A DNA stretch of 64,000 nt from positions 248,001 through 312,000 of the forward strand of contig NZ_JAJKFQ010000002.1 of the NCBI RefSeq assembly GCF_020966635.1. The letters are read 5' to 3'. The stretch's first letter is position 1. Every line of letters begins with the position of its first letter. The position numbers and the translations under genes are program-made. This DNA comes from Stieleria sp. JC731. Its GTDB lineage: Bacteria > Planctomycetota > Planctomycetia > Pirellulales > Pirellulaceae. Below are positions 8,737-18,593 of the stretch, one piece after another. The notes beneath the pieces were generated by a model. That model searched no databases. It saw only the letters and a program-made list of their open reading frames with translations, and was not told the origin of the DNA.

Positions 8737-11700
8737 ATCAGCAGAGGTTTCCGATTCGGAGAGCTCGCGGGGCTGAACGTACTTTGACTTGCGGTGCTTG
8801 CGAGCCAACCGTCGATTGCCAACGCTCTCGGCAATACGGGCTCGCAATTCTGCCAGGATGTTTCGGTCGATTACCTCTTCGTCTTTTCCTGGTTTGACAA
8901 ACACTTCCATCCAAGTATCGATCAACGGCTCTTCGTTCCCGTCAGCAGCTTTGAGGCACTGAACGCCCACGGTCATCAGTTTCGAGATCGACTTAAAAGC
9001 TTTGTACAGCTCGTTCTTATCAGCTTGCAAAATCGCAACTTCGAGATCGTCAACATCCATCGCGAAGACGCCATACATCGCGACCGCAGTCATCATGTCG
9101 TTCGCCATATTCTCCGGATCACGGGAGAAGACATCGTTGATCACCTCTCCCGCGAATCGGGCATCTCGCATATGCACCCCGTAAAGCACCGCGGGCAGGA
9201 CGGTATTGGCATCACGATTCTCTACCCGACGGAAGTTACGAGCGAGCGTTTTCATTTTGGGCTCCTGATCGCCGATCATTAGCACCCACAAAGCTTGCCT
9301 CCACACATCTGGAACCGTATAGACCAACGCACCGATTCGCTTGATGAACTTTTCAGCTAGCCGATTGTATTTCTTCCGTGTGGCGGCATCGACCGAATCG
9401 GAATACTCACACTTGCTGTATAGCTTGCCAAGGACATCCATCACTGCAGCCAAAAATGGCTCGGGATGTCGTGGCAGCTTCATCAACTTCTTGATTCCGG
9501 TTGATGGATCGTCCGACGAAACGTTCACGCACGACCAGACATGGCCGAGCGCTTCGGTAGCGTTTTTACGTTTCATCGCCTTTGTAAGCGTACTGGCCAA
9601 AATCCCGTCGGGCTGCTCATCGAAGTGCCGCAGGGTATTGCGAGCCACGTCTGTCGCGCTGGACGCATCGGGCAGCTTCTGAAATACAGTCACGAAACCG
9701 TTGTAATCCTGGTGTGCCAGTGCCAACGTCGCATGCGCAATCGCTAGCGGTATCGATTCCGCCTTGTCTTTGATCGACTTCACAAACGCGTCTGCGGCCG
9801 CGATTTCGTTATCTTCGATGTACAAGCCTAGCAGCTCGGTCAACGCATACGTGTAGCTCGGATCCAGCTCGAATGCTTGGCGAAGATGAAACTTTGCTGC
9901 GTCTCTATCTCCGTTGCGAAGTGCGGTGACGGAGTAGTATCCATGGCTGAGTGCGACGTTGGGTCCCCGATCCAATAATGCGGTCGCAGCCATGTCATAC
10001 AGCTCATCGTTTTCCAAATTCATGGCCCAATCAGCAAGACGGCTCCATGCCTCAAGATTCGATGGGTCACGCTCAAGCGCCAGTTGAATTCTCTCACACG
10101 CCTTTTCGGTCTGTTCGGTTAGGTTCAACAGATTGGCCGCGAACAGATTCAGCTGACTTAAGTCGTACGGATCGATGCCTTCGGGCGAACAAGCTTCGAT
10201 CGCTTCTTCGACCATGTCTCGTTCGTAGTAGCGTTGGGCCAACAGTCCGTGCAGATCCACGTTGCGTCGATCTCTTTGAATCGCCGCCTTTAAGACACCG
10301 ACGGACTCCTCCCACTGATCCTCGCGATGAAGCATCTCGGCCAATCGAATGTTGGCGTTCGAATCATTCGGTCGCTGTGTAACCAGATCTCGAGCCGCCG
10401 CCACCGCATCCGGCTCTCGATTTTCATACTGACAAAGAGACAGAAACAATCCCCACGTGTCACCACAGTTTGGAGACAACATTGCGGCGTCATGAATCAA
10501 ACGACGGCGTTCATCTTCGTCTTCGGTCGACCGTCCTAATTCCACCATTAGGCTGGCGTCTGATGGTGCCGCCCCCAAGGCTTGCCGTAAGGTTTGCTCG
10601 GCATCCTGAGGTCGATCAACGGACTGATAGACTTGCGAAGTTCGAATCGCCAGTTCGCTATTGAACGGGTCCAGCTCCAAAGCCTTTTCGAATGCAGATA
10701 CCGCCGCAGGCAAATCGTTTTTACCAATGTAAATTTCGCCTAGGTCCTGCCAGTACTCCGGCTGGTGGCTAAAACGTTTTTCGCCATCCAAAAGCACCTT
10801 TTCGGCTTCATCAAAGCGGCGATAGTCGCAATGGTGATCTGCTGCGACTTTGTGGATGGTCAACACGTCGGGACGCACTTCACAAAGTTCATTGAGCTGC
10901 TGACAGATCTGCTGATCGTCTAGCATCCCGGTCGCAAAACGCTTGTAGGCGACAACACCAGATCCGTTGCTACGCTGCCGAATCAGTTCCCGAAAATGTT
11001 CCGCGAGAACCTCTTTGGCTTGTGATTCGTTTTCACAAAGCTTGATCCATGTGAGAACCGCAGGCATGTGATCGCAATCCATCTGAATCGCTTGACGGCA
11101 GTTTTCAAGTGCCGCTTCTATTTCGCCACGGCCGACCTGCGCCTCCGCCAGGATGTTGTACGACATCGCGGACTTTTCACAATCAAGCCCTTTCAACGCA
11201 CTGCGATGTGCCTCGTCATACCAACCCGCTGCCGAACAGACCAGCGAACGTTCACGCCATGCCCAAGCGTCAAAATCACAGGTCTCCAAAATCTGATCCA
11301 GGTATCGCACAGCTTCTTCATAGCGAGCTGCCTTATGTAGGTATTCTGCGGTGATCGAAAGCATGCTCCGGCAATGCGGATACGACTGGACAATCGCATG
11401 CAGGAAGTCCAGTGTCGAATTCATCCCTTCCAAACTAGCTTTCAGATCCGCGATCCTTGCCGCGATATCGAAGTTCATCGGCTGAAGACGATACAGTTCG
11501 GTCAGACAATCGAGTGCATCGTAGGGACGCCCATCGGTCATCGCCAAATTCGCCTTGGTGAATAAGACTTGGTCGGCGGGCAACGGAATCGTTGCGTTTT
11601 CGATCAATTCCAATCCGATCGCAGGTTTCTCGAACTGCCCCAGTGCGGACGCGGCTTCACACAGCAGTTCACCATCGTGGCTTCGCATTTGAAGGGCTCG

Positions 11701-13830
11701 GCGGATCACGTCTGCGGCACGATCGGCATGAGTGGTACGTGCGAGAGCATAGGCATACGTGATCGCCGGCTGCCCACTGGCATGCCCATGTTTTTCGAAA
11801 CGTTCACGCAAGACGTCGAGTGCTTCTTCCCGTCGACTCATCCGGATCGCGGCCGCAAGGTATCGCCGCGCGTGTTCTTCGTCCCGTTCGCCTGACATTG
11901 CGGCAAGACGCAGCAGTTCCAACGCATCATCGCGTTCCATCCGATCCCATAGACGGATCGCCTCGTTGGAAAGACCCTCTGGGTTTGTTGGGGCGGTACG
12001 CAGTACTGTTCGCAGTTGCTCCAAGCGTTCTTGGCTGTCTTCTTCGCTTTCCAATAGCCGCATCAAGCGAAGTCGACTTTCGGTACTCGGCGTTTCACCT
12101 TTGACACACTCACGCAAACGCTCGACGACCTTGTCTTGCCGATCGAACAAAGCTAACAGGTCACATTCGGCTAGCGTTAATAACTCTGTTTTTGGAAAAC
12201 GATCACGCAGTCGCTGCATCGCATCCAATCGGACCGGAAGATTGACGTCGTAGCGAGCAACCTCGGTTTCAGCCCACAGCGTGATCGAATGCTCTGGGGC
12301 ATCAGCCTTCATTTTTTCAAAGATGTTTGCCGCGCTGTCCCGATCATGATTTTGCAAAGCAGCGGCGATCGCATGCTGCTGATCAAACTTGTCCGAATCG
12401 GGGAGCTCGATTGATTCTAAGCGATGGATTTCGCGTGGCGGGATCAAGATCAAGCCACGAGGTCCGAATGCCTCATACTGTTCGATGAACTCCCGCAGCA
12501 GTGCCTCGATCGCGTGCCAAGTCCCTGGGTCCTGCATCAACAAGACACCACGCCGCGAGTCATACCCACAGACCACATTGATGTGACCGCTTCCTGGGTC
12601 AACGGTTGAAATTGCAAACGGGATTTCAGCATCGATCAGTTGATGCGCGACCATCTCAGTCAATCGAAACTCCCGGGCAATCAATCCGTTTTCTTCCGCC
12701 CAGACCCGTTGCTTGACAGGGGCAGTCCCGTCGTAGCAGATCTCATTGACCACCGCATCGTGATCCACTTCGATGCCCCAATAGCTGGACAACATCGTCA
12801 GTGTTGCAGGCGCGCACGTGACATGGTTCTGCCGTACGAATGGCACTTTCAGACGAACACGCTTTCCGCTAGTGCTGTTGCGTTCGAGGTTTTCCGCAAG
12901 GGTATCGTGAAATGGGTTGTTCGCGATCTTTGCCAACGCAATGGCCGTTTCATAGTCGCCTCGGTGGCAAGCGAGTTCTGACCGAATCTTGGCGATGGAA
13001 GAAAGCACGCTGTCCCGTTTTGCACGATCACGACGCGCCGGATCGGCGAGCGGAAAATACTGTCCGATTCCGTCTACAAGCGTCGCCGCCTTTTCGTATT
13101 CGTGCCTTTGCATTTCCATACTGGCGAGCTGCAATCGACATCCGCCAGACTGAGTGGTGTCGACAGACTGCTGCAAAATGGCGAACGCTTCGTCAACCTG
13201 ATTGTCCTGTAGCAATAGATGCGACAGCGTCTGAATCGAAGGCGGGTAACTTGGCAACATTGTGATAGCGTCACGACAAGTTTGAATCGCTTGATCCATC
13301 TTGTCACAAGAAAGATACGCCGTCGCGATGCGCAACACCGGCCTTGGATCATCGGGCGAAAGTTTTCGGCCGATCTCCAGCCAATCGAAACCACGATCAA
13401 AATCTCGCATCCCGCAGAGGATCAAACCTTTAACGATCGCCCACTGAGACTTCAGCTCATCATCATCGGTATCCAACTCTTGACCGCGAATTTGCAACCA
13501 CACTTGCGCGAGCGGTCGGTGAGACAGCTTCTGCATCGTTCGCAAAAATCTCACTTCGGGATCATCGGGATAACGGCGTCCCATCCGATAGGTCAGCACG
13601 TTGGACAGCTGAGTCCCGCCAAGCCGATCAGCCATTTTCAATGCGATCAAACCGCCGTCGCACCCTGACCACTGCAACAGGTCATCGCCTAACTTGCCTT
13701 TCGCAAATTCATAGGCATCGAGATACAGACCTAAATCTGATAAGCGGCGAAGCTCCTTTCGAACCTCTGAAAGATCTCGCTCGAGTGTTGCCAGATTAGG
13801 AGATGAGGAGTCCTTATCGAATTGCGTCAT
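8719..13830 (-). CDS. Giant TPR protein with embedded C39-type cysteine peptidase domain
   Basis: The open frame reaches 13950, but the better start is MTQFDKDSS at 13830, giving 1703 residues. Most of it is tetratricopeptide repeats (for example LGEIYIGKNDLPAAVSAFEKALELDPFNSELAIRTS), a protein-binding solenoid. Between TPR blocks, about residues 330-470, lies a papain-like C39 domain: QNHVTCAPATLTML gives the catalytic Cys (about 339), GHINVVCGYD the His (about 416) and LMQDPG the Asp (about 434). C39 peptidases cleave double-glycine leader peptides in ABC exporters, but here there is no transporter, so it may act as a free peptidase or a peptide-binding pseudo-enzyme. No signal peptide is evident. 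It overlaps the convergent coiled-coil gene. Confidence 0.82.
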   Translation of the reverse strand: MTQFDKDSSSPNLATLERDLSEVRKELRRLSDLGLYLDAYEFAKGKLGDDLLQWSGCDGGLIALKMADRLGGTQLSNVLTYRMGRRYPDDPEVRFLRTMQKLSHRPLAQVWLQIRGQELDTDDDELKSQWAIVKGLILCGMRDFDRGFDWLEIGRKLSPDDPRPVLRIATAYLSCDKMDQAIQTCRDAITMLPSYPPSIQTLSHLLLQDNQVDEAFAILQQSVDTTQSGGCRLQLASMEMQRHEYEKAATLVDGIGQYFPLADPARRDRAKRDSVLSSIAKIRSELACHRGDYETAIALAKIANNPFHDTLAENLERNSTSGKRVRLKVPFVRQNHVTCAPATLTMLSSYWGIEVDHDAVVNEICYDGTAPVKQRVWAEENGLIAREFRLTEMVAHQLIDAEIPFAISTVDPGSGHINVVCGYDSRRGVLLMQDPGTWHAIEALLREFIEQYEAFGPRGLILIPPREIHRLESIELPDSDKFDQQHAIAAALQNHDRDSAANIFEKMKADAPEHSITLWAETEVARYDVNLPVRLDAMQRLRDRFPKTELLTLAECDLLALFDRQDKVVERLRECVKGETPSTESRLRLMRLLESEEDSQERLEQLRTVLRTAPTNPEGLSNEAIRLWDRMERDDALELLRLAAMSGERDEEHARRYLAAAIRMSRREEALDVLRERFEKHGHASGQPAITYAYALARTTHADRAADVIRRALQMRSHDGELLCEAASALGQFEKPAIGLELIENATIPLPADQVLFTKANLAMTDGRPYDALDCLTELYRLQPMNFDIAARIADLKASLEGMNSTLDFLHAIVQSYPHCRSMLSITAEYLHKAARYEEAVRYLDQILETCDFDAWAWRERSLVCSAAGWYDEAHRSALKGLDCEKSAMSYNILAEAQVGRGEIEAALENCRQAIQMDCDHMPAVLTWIKLCENESQAKEVLAEHFRELIRQRSNGSGVVAYKRFATGMLDDQQICQQLNELCEVRPDVLTIHKVAADHHCDYRRFDEAEKVLLDGEKRFSHQPEYWQDLGEIYIGKNDLPAAVSAFEKALELDPFNSELAIRTSQVYQSVDRPQDAEQTLRQALGAAPSDASLMVELGRSTEDEDERRRLIHDAAMLSPNCGDTWGLFLSLCQYENREPDAVAAARDLVTQRPNDSNANIRLAEMLHREDQWEESVGVLKAAIQRDRRNVDLHGLLAQRYYERDMVEEAIEACSPEGIDPYDLSQLNLFAANLLNLTEQTEKACERIQLALERDPSNLEAWSRLADWAMNLENDELYDMAATALLDRGPNVALSHGYYSVTALRNGDRDAAKFHLRQAFELDPSYTYALTELLGLYIEDNEIAAADAFVKSIKDKAESIPLAIAHATLALAHQDYNGFVTVFQKLPDASSATDVARNTLRHFDEQPDGILASTLTKAMKRKNATEALGHVWSCVNVSSDDPSTGIKKLMKLPRHPEPFLAAVMDVLGKLYSKCEYSDSVDAATRKKYNRLAEKFIKRIGALVYTVPDVWRQALWVLMIGDQEPKMKTLARNFRRVENRDANTVLPAVLYGVHMRDARFAGEVINDVFSRDPENMANDMMTAVAMYGVFAMDVDDLEVAILQADKNELYKAFKSISKLMTVGVQCLKAADGNEEPLIDTWMEVFVKPGKDEEVIDRNILAELRARIAESVGNRRLARKHRKSKYVQPRELSESETSADSSRVA

Positions 13831-14184
13831 GCCATCTAATTCATTGAGGAGTCTGCTTGGCCAAAACATTCGACACCGCCACCGGCGATCAAATCCATAA
13901 TAGCGGCCAGTTAACAAGAGACGCGAACAAGGAGTAGGTTCGTCTACCACTTTGCCAAAATTGTTTGTCGCGAATCAGTTTTCAACGATTAAATTGCTGA
14001 TGGCGATCTGCCATCGAAGACTTCAGGACGCCAACTCGGTGACACATTCAGTCACTTAAAACGACGGTTCGATTGCGCATAGCGATGCACCAACCCAAGC
14101 CGCTCCGACGCTCATGAAAAGGCAATTGAGCCGCAAAGTGAAATGGATTAACGTCCGTGGTTAAATGGCTGTTGCCCAATCATC

Positions 14185-14240
14185 GCTGCTTGAACCCTGC
14201 TGGTTAAACCCTGCCGATTGAACACTGCTGATTAAGCTTT
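14185..14240. repeat. 14-bp tandem repeat, four copies
   Basis: Four consecutive 14-bp units of the form GCYG-NTTRA-NNCT start at 14185, 14199, 14213 and 14227, with a decayed fifth from 14241. It sits just before the stop of the giant cytochrome gene in the 450-bp gap between it and the TPR gene. The rest of that gap (13831-14184) shows no gene. The array may bind a regulator or be neutral. Confidence 0.7.
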
Positions 14241-14278
14241 GCGATCAGACAGTGCTACGTTGGCTAATTCGACTGCGA

Positions 14279-17200
14279 CTAGTGCGTGACGTTGGCACCA
14301 GGCAAGACAAGCGAATTGAAGCGATCAACGGACTCACCAGCCGACCAGGCGATCCCGCGAAGCAACAACACCCGGTACAAAGGATCGTCAAACGTCCAAC
14401 TGTAGTGCCCGGGAATAGAAACAAAGACACGACCGTTTTCATGTGGCTTGGCCCAGAACAACGGCTGCGGGCTGTCTTGTTCAATACCCGTGGCGATGAT
14501 GTATGGATTCGCCAGATCCCCAGTCAGGTTCCAATAGCTTTCGTCGACTAACCTCAAGACATTGAAACCACGAGTGATCGGGTTGGAATTGTCACGGGAG
14601 AAATTTAGTTCAAGAGGACCATGTCGATATAGCGAGCCTTGGCCCCAGGACAATCCGATTCGCTTGGCCAAATCATTCGAGTTTGCTTGGCCATCGACAG
14701 CCCAGTGGATATAGACCAGTCCTCCTCCACGTTTCAGGTGGGAATCGATCGCTTTTGCCCGTTCGGCGTTCCAGTCGCCACGCTGATAAAACACCAGCAC
14801 GTCAGCATCAGACAGTTGTTGTTCGCTCGGCCACTGCATCGCGGTACTCAAGACCACGTTTTCAGCCACGCTGAACAGTTCTTTCCAAACGGTTAACCAC
14901 GCAGGGTAATCATGCTCTCCTGGCCCGTGATCCTTTGCGCCACCGACCAGCACGATCTTCAATGGCTTAGCGACATCCACATTTTCAGGTGCCCCATCAA
15001 GCACGCGCCGGACATCGGTAATTGATCTCGCCGGCGGTGCTGGCTCTGACGTTGATAAAACAGGCATCGAAGGCCCGCGTGTCAACAAGAATGTCATCAA
15101 GTCTCGAACCTGATCACTGGAATAGTCTTTAAGCAAACCTTCCGGCATCACCGACTTTGTTGATGGCTGAAGCCGCTCGACCTGTTCAGGATCGATCACC
15201 GTCGTTTTGCCGCCGCTATCCCCAACATGCAACATTCCGTCGACCGTACGGATCGATCCGGTCAGGACACGTCCATCATCAAGAAGGATCGTCGACACTA
15301 AAAAGTCAGGATTGATCGCAAAGCTCGGCTGTGTGATATCGCGGAAAACGCTGGCGTAGTCTCGGTGAGATAAATTCGAAAGGTCGGGTCCGATCACGCC
15401 TCCTCGACCATGAATCGTGTGACACTTGGCGCAGCCTGATTTCGTGTCATGAAACAATCGAAAGCCTGCCGCCCAACTGCCCCCCTCAATTTCCGACAGT
15501 ACCATTTCTTTCGTTGAGGCATCTTCGGACGGCTCGATCGTCCATGGAACAAAACTTCGACTCGGTGGGAATGGACGCAGGGTGGCGTCGTCATTGGTGA
15601 AATAAGAGATCTCGGAATTGGGAATCTGTTCCCCATCACGAATACGGCAGTCCAATTCCAACGACACAAGCGAACTTGGCGCGTCAAAACGATACTGCCC
15701 CTTTTCCAACAAACGCCCATTGCCCGAAGCCATCTGCGCGCCCGCCAAGCTGACATCATCGGACGTCACCAACGTGACGATTTCCGGATGCCACTGAAAA
15801 TCAATTTTAGAACCCGGTTGGATTTCGGGGCGCAGCATCTGGTCTAGATCAGCTTTCAACCGAATCGTCAGCTGTCCCCGATGCCCCTCGTCTTCCTGGG
15901 ACATCAAATCCCAAAGTTGATCATGGAATGCTGATCCCACGGTCCATTTCCGACTGGCTTGCAAATCGATTGTCGGAAGCCATCCCCGCCAAAGCACCTG
16001 CTCATCCCGTTGCCAAGTCGCCTCACATCCAGTCATCTCAAACGAAAGGTCGAACTGTGGAAGCTGGGCGAGTCTGTTGTCACCATCAATCGGTCCGTTT
16101 GAATCCGTTGCAGAGATTGGAATCGTGACGGCATAAGTCATCGCAGTTTGCAATGGATCGGTGGCGAGCAAAAGTGCTCGTCGATCGCTGGTCAATTGGG
16201 CGGAATAAACACGAACGTCTTTGCGTTTTGTCCGCTGCTGCATTTGAACGACAGAATACCCAGGCCAGAACGATTCAAACTGATCGCCAGCGCTGACGAA
16301 TTCACCGGCACTCATATCGATCAATTCAGCCGCATTGCGAAACAATTCCGGGTCGACCGGACGGTCAAATTCGATACGCACTTCACGCGGACTGGTCGGC
16401 CAGATCGCAACCGGCTGAGCTACCAACTGGGCTACCGCTGGGGCCTTGGCAACCGCATCGGCGTTATATTCGATTTTGAAAAGAGTCCCGCGTCCTGCGG
16501 GGCCGCTGCCCCAGTCTGGTCCGCCGCTATGACAGGCAACCAAAAGCCCACCATCAGGCGTGACGCAACAATCAGCGGTCAACATATTCAGGCAAGCGAA
16601 CAACTCATTGCGTGCGACGTAGCCTGTCGCAGACTTCACCAACTGGGTTCGATAAAGCTTCCCGCGGGAATATCCAGTCACAAAAGCATCGCCAGACCAT
16701 TGGTCAGGACCGAACACCGGGCCGTTCTGATTGACCGGATCATTGAAACAGAACCCACACGTCGATTGATGTTGTGGCTTGTAATCAAACGTGCTCGGTT
16801 CATCAATGACATCCGGAAGATAGCTTGGGTGCCTCGGTGGAAATCCGTAGTGGCGACCTTTTTGAATATGCAAGAACTCGTCAAACGGATTGCCGTTTGG
16901 CAACCATGTCGCGCCTTCTTGATCGGTGCAGAACAAGTCTCCTTCGCGATTGAAATGCAGGCCGACAGGAAACCGGATCCCTGTCGAATAGGTTTCGCGA
17001 GACTTAAAATCCGGCGAGACTTTTACTATCGTCCCATGATCGTTCTCGATCGTGTATTCAGGCTTACCTTTTTTGTCTAATAGATATGCGTTTGCATAAT
17101 CCGTCGTCCCCAACCCAAAAAAGACACTCCCGTCGGCAGGATCGATCGCAACGCCCAGCGCATCGACGTGATTGGCAATCTCTTCCCATCCGTCCGCCAC

Positions 17201-18466
17201 AATGATTTCGCTATCGGCAACATCATCTTCGTCGGTATCGACCAACAAAGTACATTTACCCTTGGCAGCGACAAACAGACCTTGCCCTTTTGAATAACCC
17301 TGTGGAGTCAACGCCATCCCGATCGGCGCCCGTAGCTGGCCTTGATTCTTCCAGAACAAATCAGCTGTTTCCTCCAGCCCGTCGCCATCGCTGTCATTCA
17401 GCTTCCAAACATTTCCGTCATAGCCGAGCGCGATCAATTGGCCATCGGCACGATATCGAACGTTATTGATATTCGGCAAATCGACTGGCAGTCGTCTGAC
17501 AGTGAATCCAGGACGTAATACCTGGACCGGGATTGACGGTTCAACACGGACCAACGCCTTTCCCCCGGTATCAATACTGGGGATCGGTTGACGCGGAACA
17601 TCACCGTACTTTTGTTCCAAGTATGACTCGATCGCCTCTCGTTCGGCGGTGTCTAGCTTGCGGTCATAGATCAATACCTCCGCGATATCGGCATGCAGGA
17701 ACCCACGCTGCTGCGGTGGGCCTCCATGTGTATACCGACGCGCACCGAGCACAAAATTCGTTAGCGACATCATCGAGCTTTCGGTACGGTCGCGTTTTCC
17801 TTGAGGCGAACCGTTCACCCATAGGGCGGTCCCATTCGGTCCTGGCATGGAGCTAATGCAAAGCCGCGTCACCGCTCCATACTCATGAGGCGACCGCAAC
17901 AGATTGTCTGCGCCGGATTGGCCCGCGCCTTCTACACTGACAACTTGCAGCTTTCCCGGATTGCCGATCAACTGATCAACATTAAATCCAGACTGGTAGT
18001 CGTTTGTGTCGTCAGAGCTGAACGAGAACCAAGCTGTGAATGAGTCGGGATTGGAATATGTGGCCGCCACAACGAATGCTGTCAGCTCTTTAGAATTCCA
18101 ATCTTGTTCGCGATGCTGCAAATAGTGCTGCACTCCCCCAAAGCTAACCGCGCGAAATTCTTCCGATGATTTGTAGCCGGGACAGCTGTCGTGTTCCGTT
18201 TGAATCAAATCACGCCGGTTGCCCGAACCATCGGGCCATAACGAAACCTGTTGATCATTTTGCAACGGGCTCTTTCCCGCTGCCGACAGCCCATCATTCA
18301 AGTGCGATGCGTCCAACCATATCGCCAACCCTTTTTCCACTGGCAAGTTGGGATCAGCCCACGGCTCGACCGCTACGACGTCTATTGCCGATATCAATAA
18401 ACAGGCTATCGAGAAACACGTTTTGCTTACGATCGAAGTGATCGAACTTTGATTGAATCGAGCCAT
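14279..18466 (-). CDS. Secreted planctomycete LamG / membrane-bound dehydrogenase / cytochrome c / ThuA protein
   Basis: 1395 residues in four parts. A signal peptide (SIACLLISAIDVVA) is followed by a concanavalin/LamG-like domain (about 40-290; GLAIWLDASHLN, EVLIYDRKLDTAEREAIESYL). Next is a planctomycete-type beta-propeller 'membrane-bound dehydrogenase' domain (about 310-680; VLRPGFTVRRLPVDLPNI, DGDGLEETADLFW). Then a cytochrome c domain (about 1020-1150) with one heme site GCAKCHTIHGRGG and a distal LSNLSHRDYASVF. The last 210 residues are ThuA-like (KIVLVGGAKDHGPGEHDYPAWL). Homologues are thought to oxidise sugars or related compounds in the periplasm and pass electrons on through heme; the substrate is unknown. 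It lies 127 bp downstream of the hydrolase gene on the same strand. Confidence 0.88.
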   Translation of the reverse strand: MARFNQSSITSIVSKTCFSIACLLISAIDVVAVEPWADPNLPVEKGLAIWLDASHLNDGLSAAGKSPLQNDQQVSLWPDGSGNRRDLIQTEHDSCPGYKSSEEFRAVSFGGVQHYLQHREQDWNSKELTAFVVAATYSNPDSFTAWFSFSSDDTNDYQSGFNVDQLIGNPGKLQVVSVEGAGQSGADNLLRSPHEYGAVTRLCISSMPGPNGTALWVNGSPQGKRDRTESSMMSLTNFVLGARRYTHGGPPQQRGFLHADIAEVLIYDRKLDTAEREAIESYLEQKYGDVPRQPIPSIDTGGKALVRVEPSIPVQVLRPGFTVRRLPVDLPNINNVRYRADGQLIALGYDGNVWKLNDSDGDGLEETADLFWKNQGQLRAPIGMALTPQGYSKGQGLFVAAKGKCTLLVDTDEDDVADSEIIVADGWEEIANHVDALGVAIDPADGSVFFGLGTTDYANAYLLDKKGKPEYTIENDHGTIVKVSPDFKSRETYSTGIRFPVGLHFNREGDLFCTDQEGATWLPNGNPFDEFLHIQKGRHYGFPPRHPSYLPDVIDEPSTFDYKPQHQSTCGFCFNDPVNQNGPVFGPDQWSGDAFVTGYSRGKLYRTQLVKSATGYVARNELFACLNMLTADCCVTPDGGLLVACHSGGPDWGSGPAGRGTLFKIEYNADAVAKAPAVAQLVAQPVAIWPTSPREVRIEFDRPVDPELFRNAAELIDMSAGEFVSAGDQFESFWPGYSVVQMQQRTKRKDVRVYSAQLTSDRRALLLATDPLQTAMTYAVTIPISATDSNGPIDGDNRLAQLPQFDLSFEMTGCEATWQRDEQVLWRGWLPTIDLQASRKWTVGSAFHDQLWDLMSQEDEGHRGQLTIRLKADLDQMLRPEIQPGSKIDFQWHPEIVTLVTSDDVSLAGAQMASGNGRLLEKGQYRFDAPSSLVSLELDCRIRDGEQIPNSEISYFTNDDATLRPFPPSRSFVPWTIEPSEDASTKEMVLSEIEGGSWAAGFRLFHDTKSGCAKCHTIHGRGGVIGPDLSNLSHRDYASVFRDITQPSFAINPDFLVSTILLDDGRVLTGSIRTVDGMLHVGDSGGKTTVIDPEQVERLQPSTKSVMPEGLLKDYSSDQVRDLMTFLLTRGPSMPVLSTSEPAPPARSITDVRRVLDGAPENVDVAKPLKIVLVGGAKDHGPGEHDYPAWLTVWKELFSVAENVVLSTAMQWPSEQQLSDADVLVFYQRGDWNAERAKAIDSHLKRGGGLVYIHWAVDGQANSNDLAKRIGLSWGQGSLYRHGPLELNFSRDNSNPITRGFNVLRLVDESYWNLTGDLANPYIIATGIEQDSPQPLFWAKPHENGRVFVSIPGHYSWTFDDPLYRVLLLRGIAWSAGESVDRFNSLVLPGANVTH

Positions 18467-18593
18467 GGATTCGCACTAAAGGTGAATGTTGGTGTGGGGT
18501 AGGATTTTTATACGCGTACTCACTGGACTCGCCAAGCAAGTGCGTATTCGATGTCATCTGCTTCGCTGATCACATTGGCGTTACGAAGCCAAC

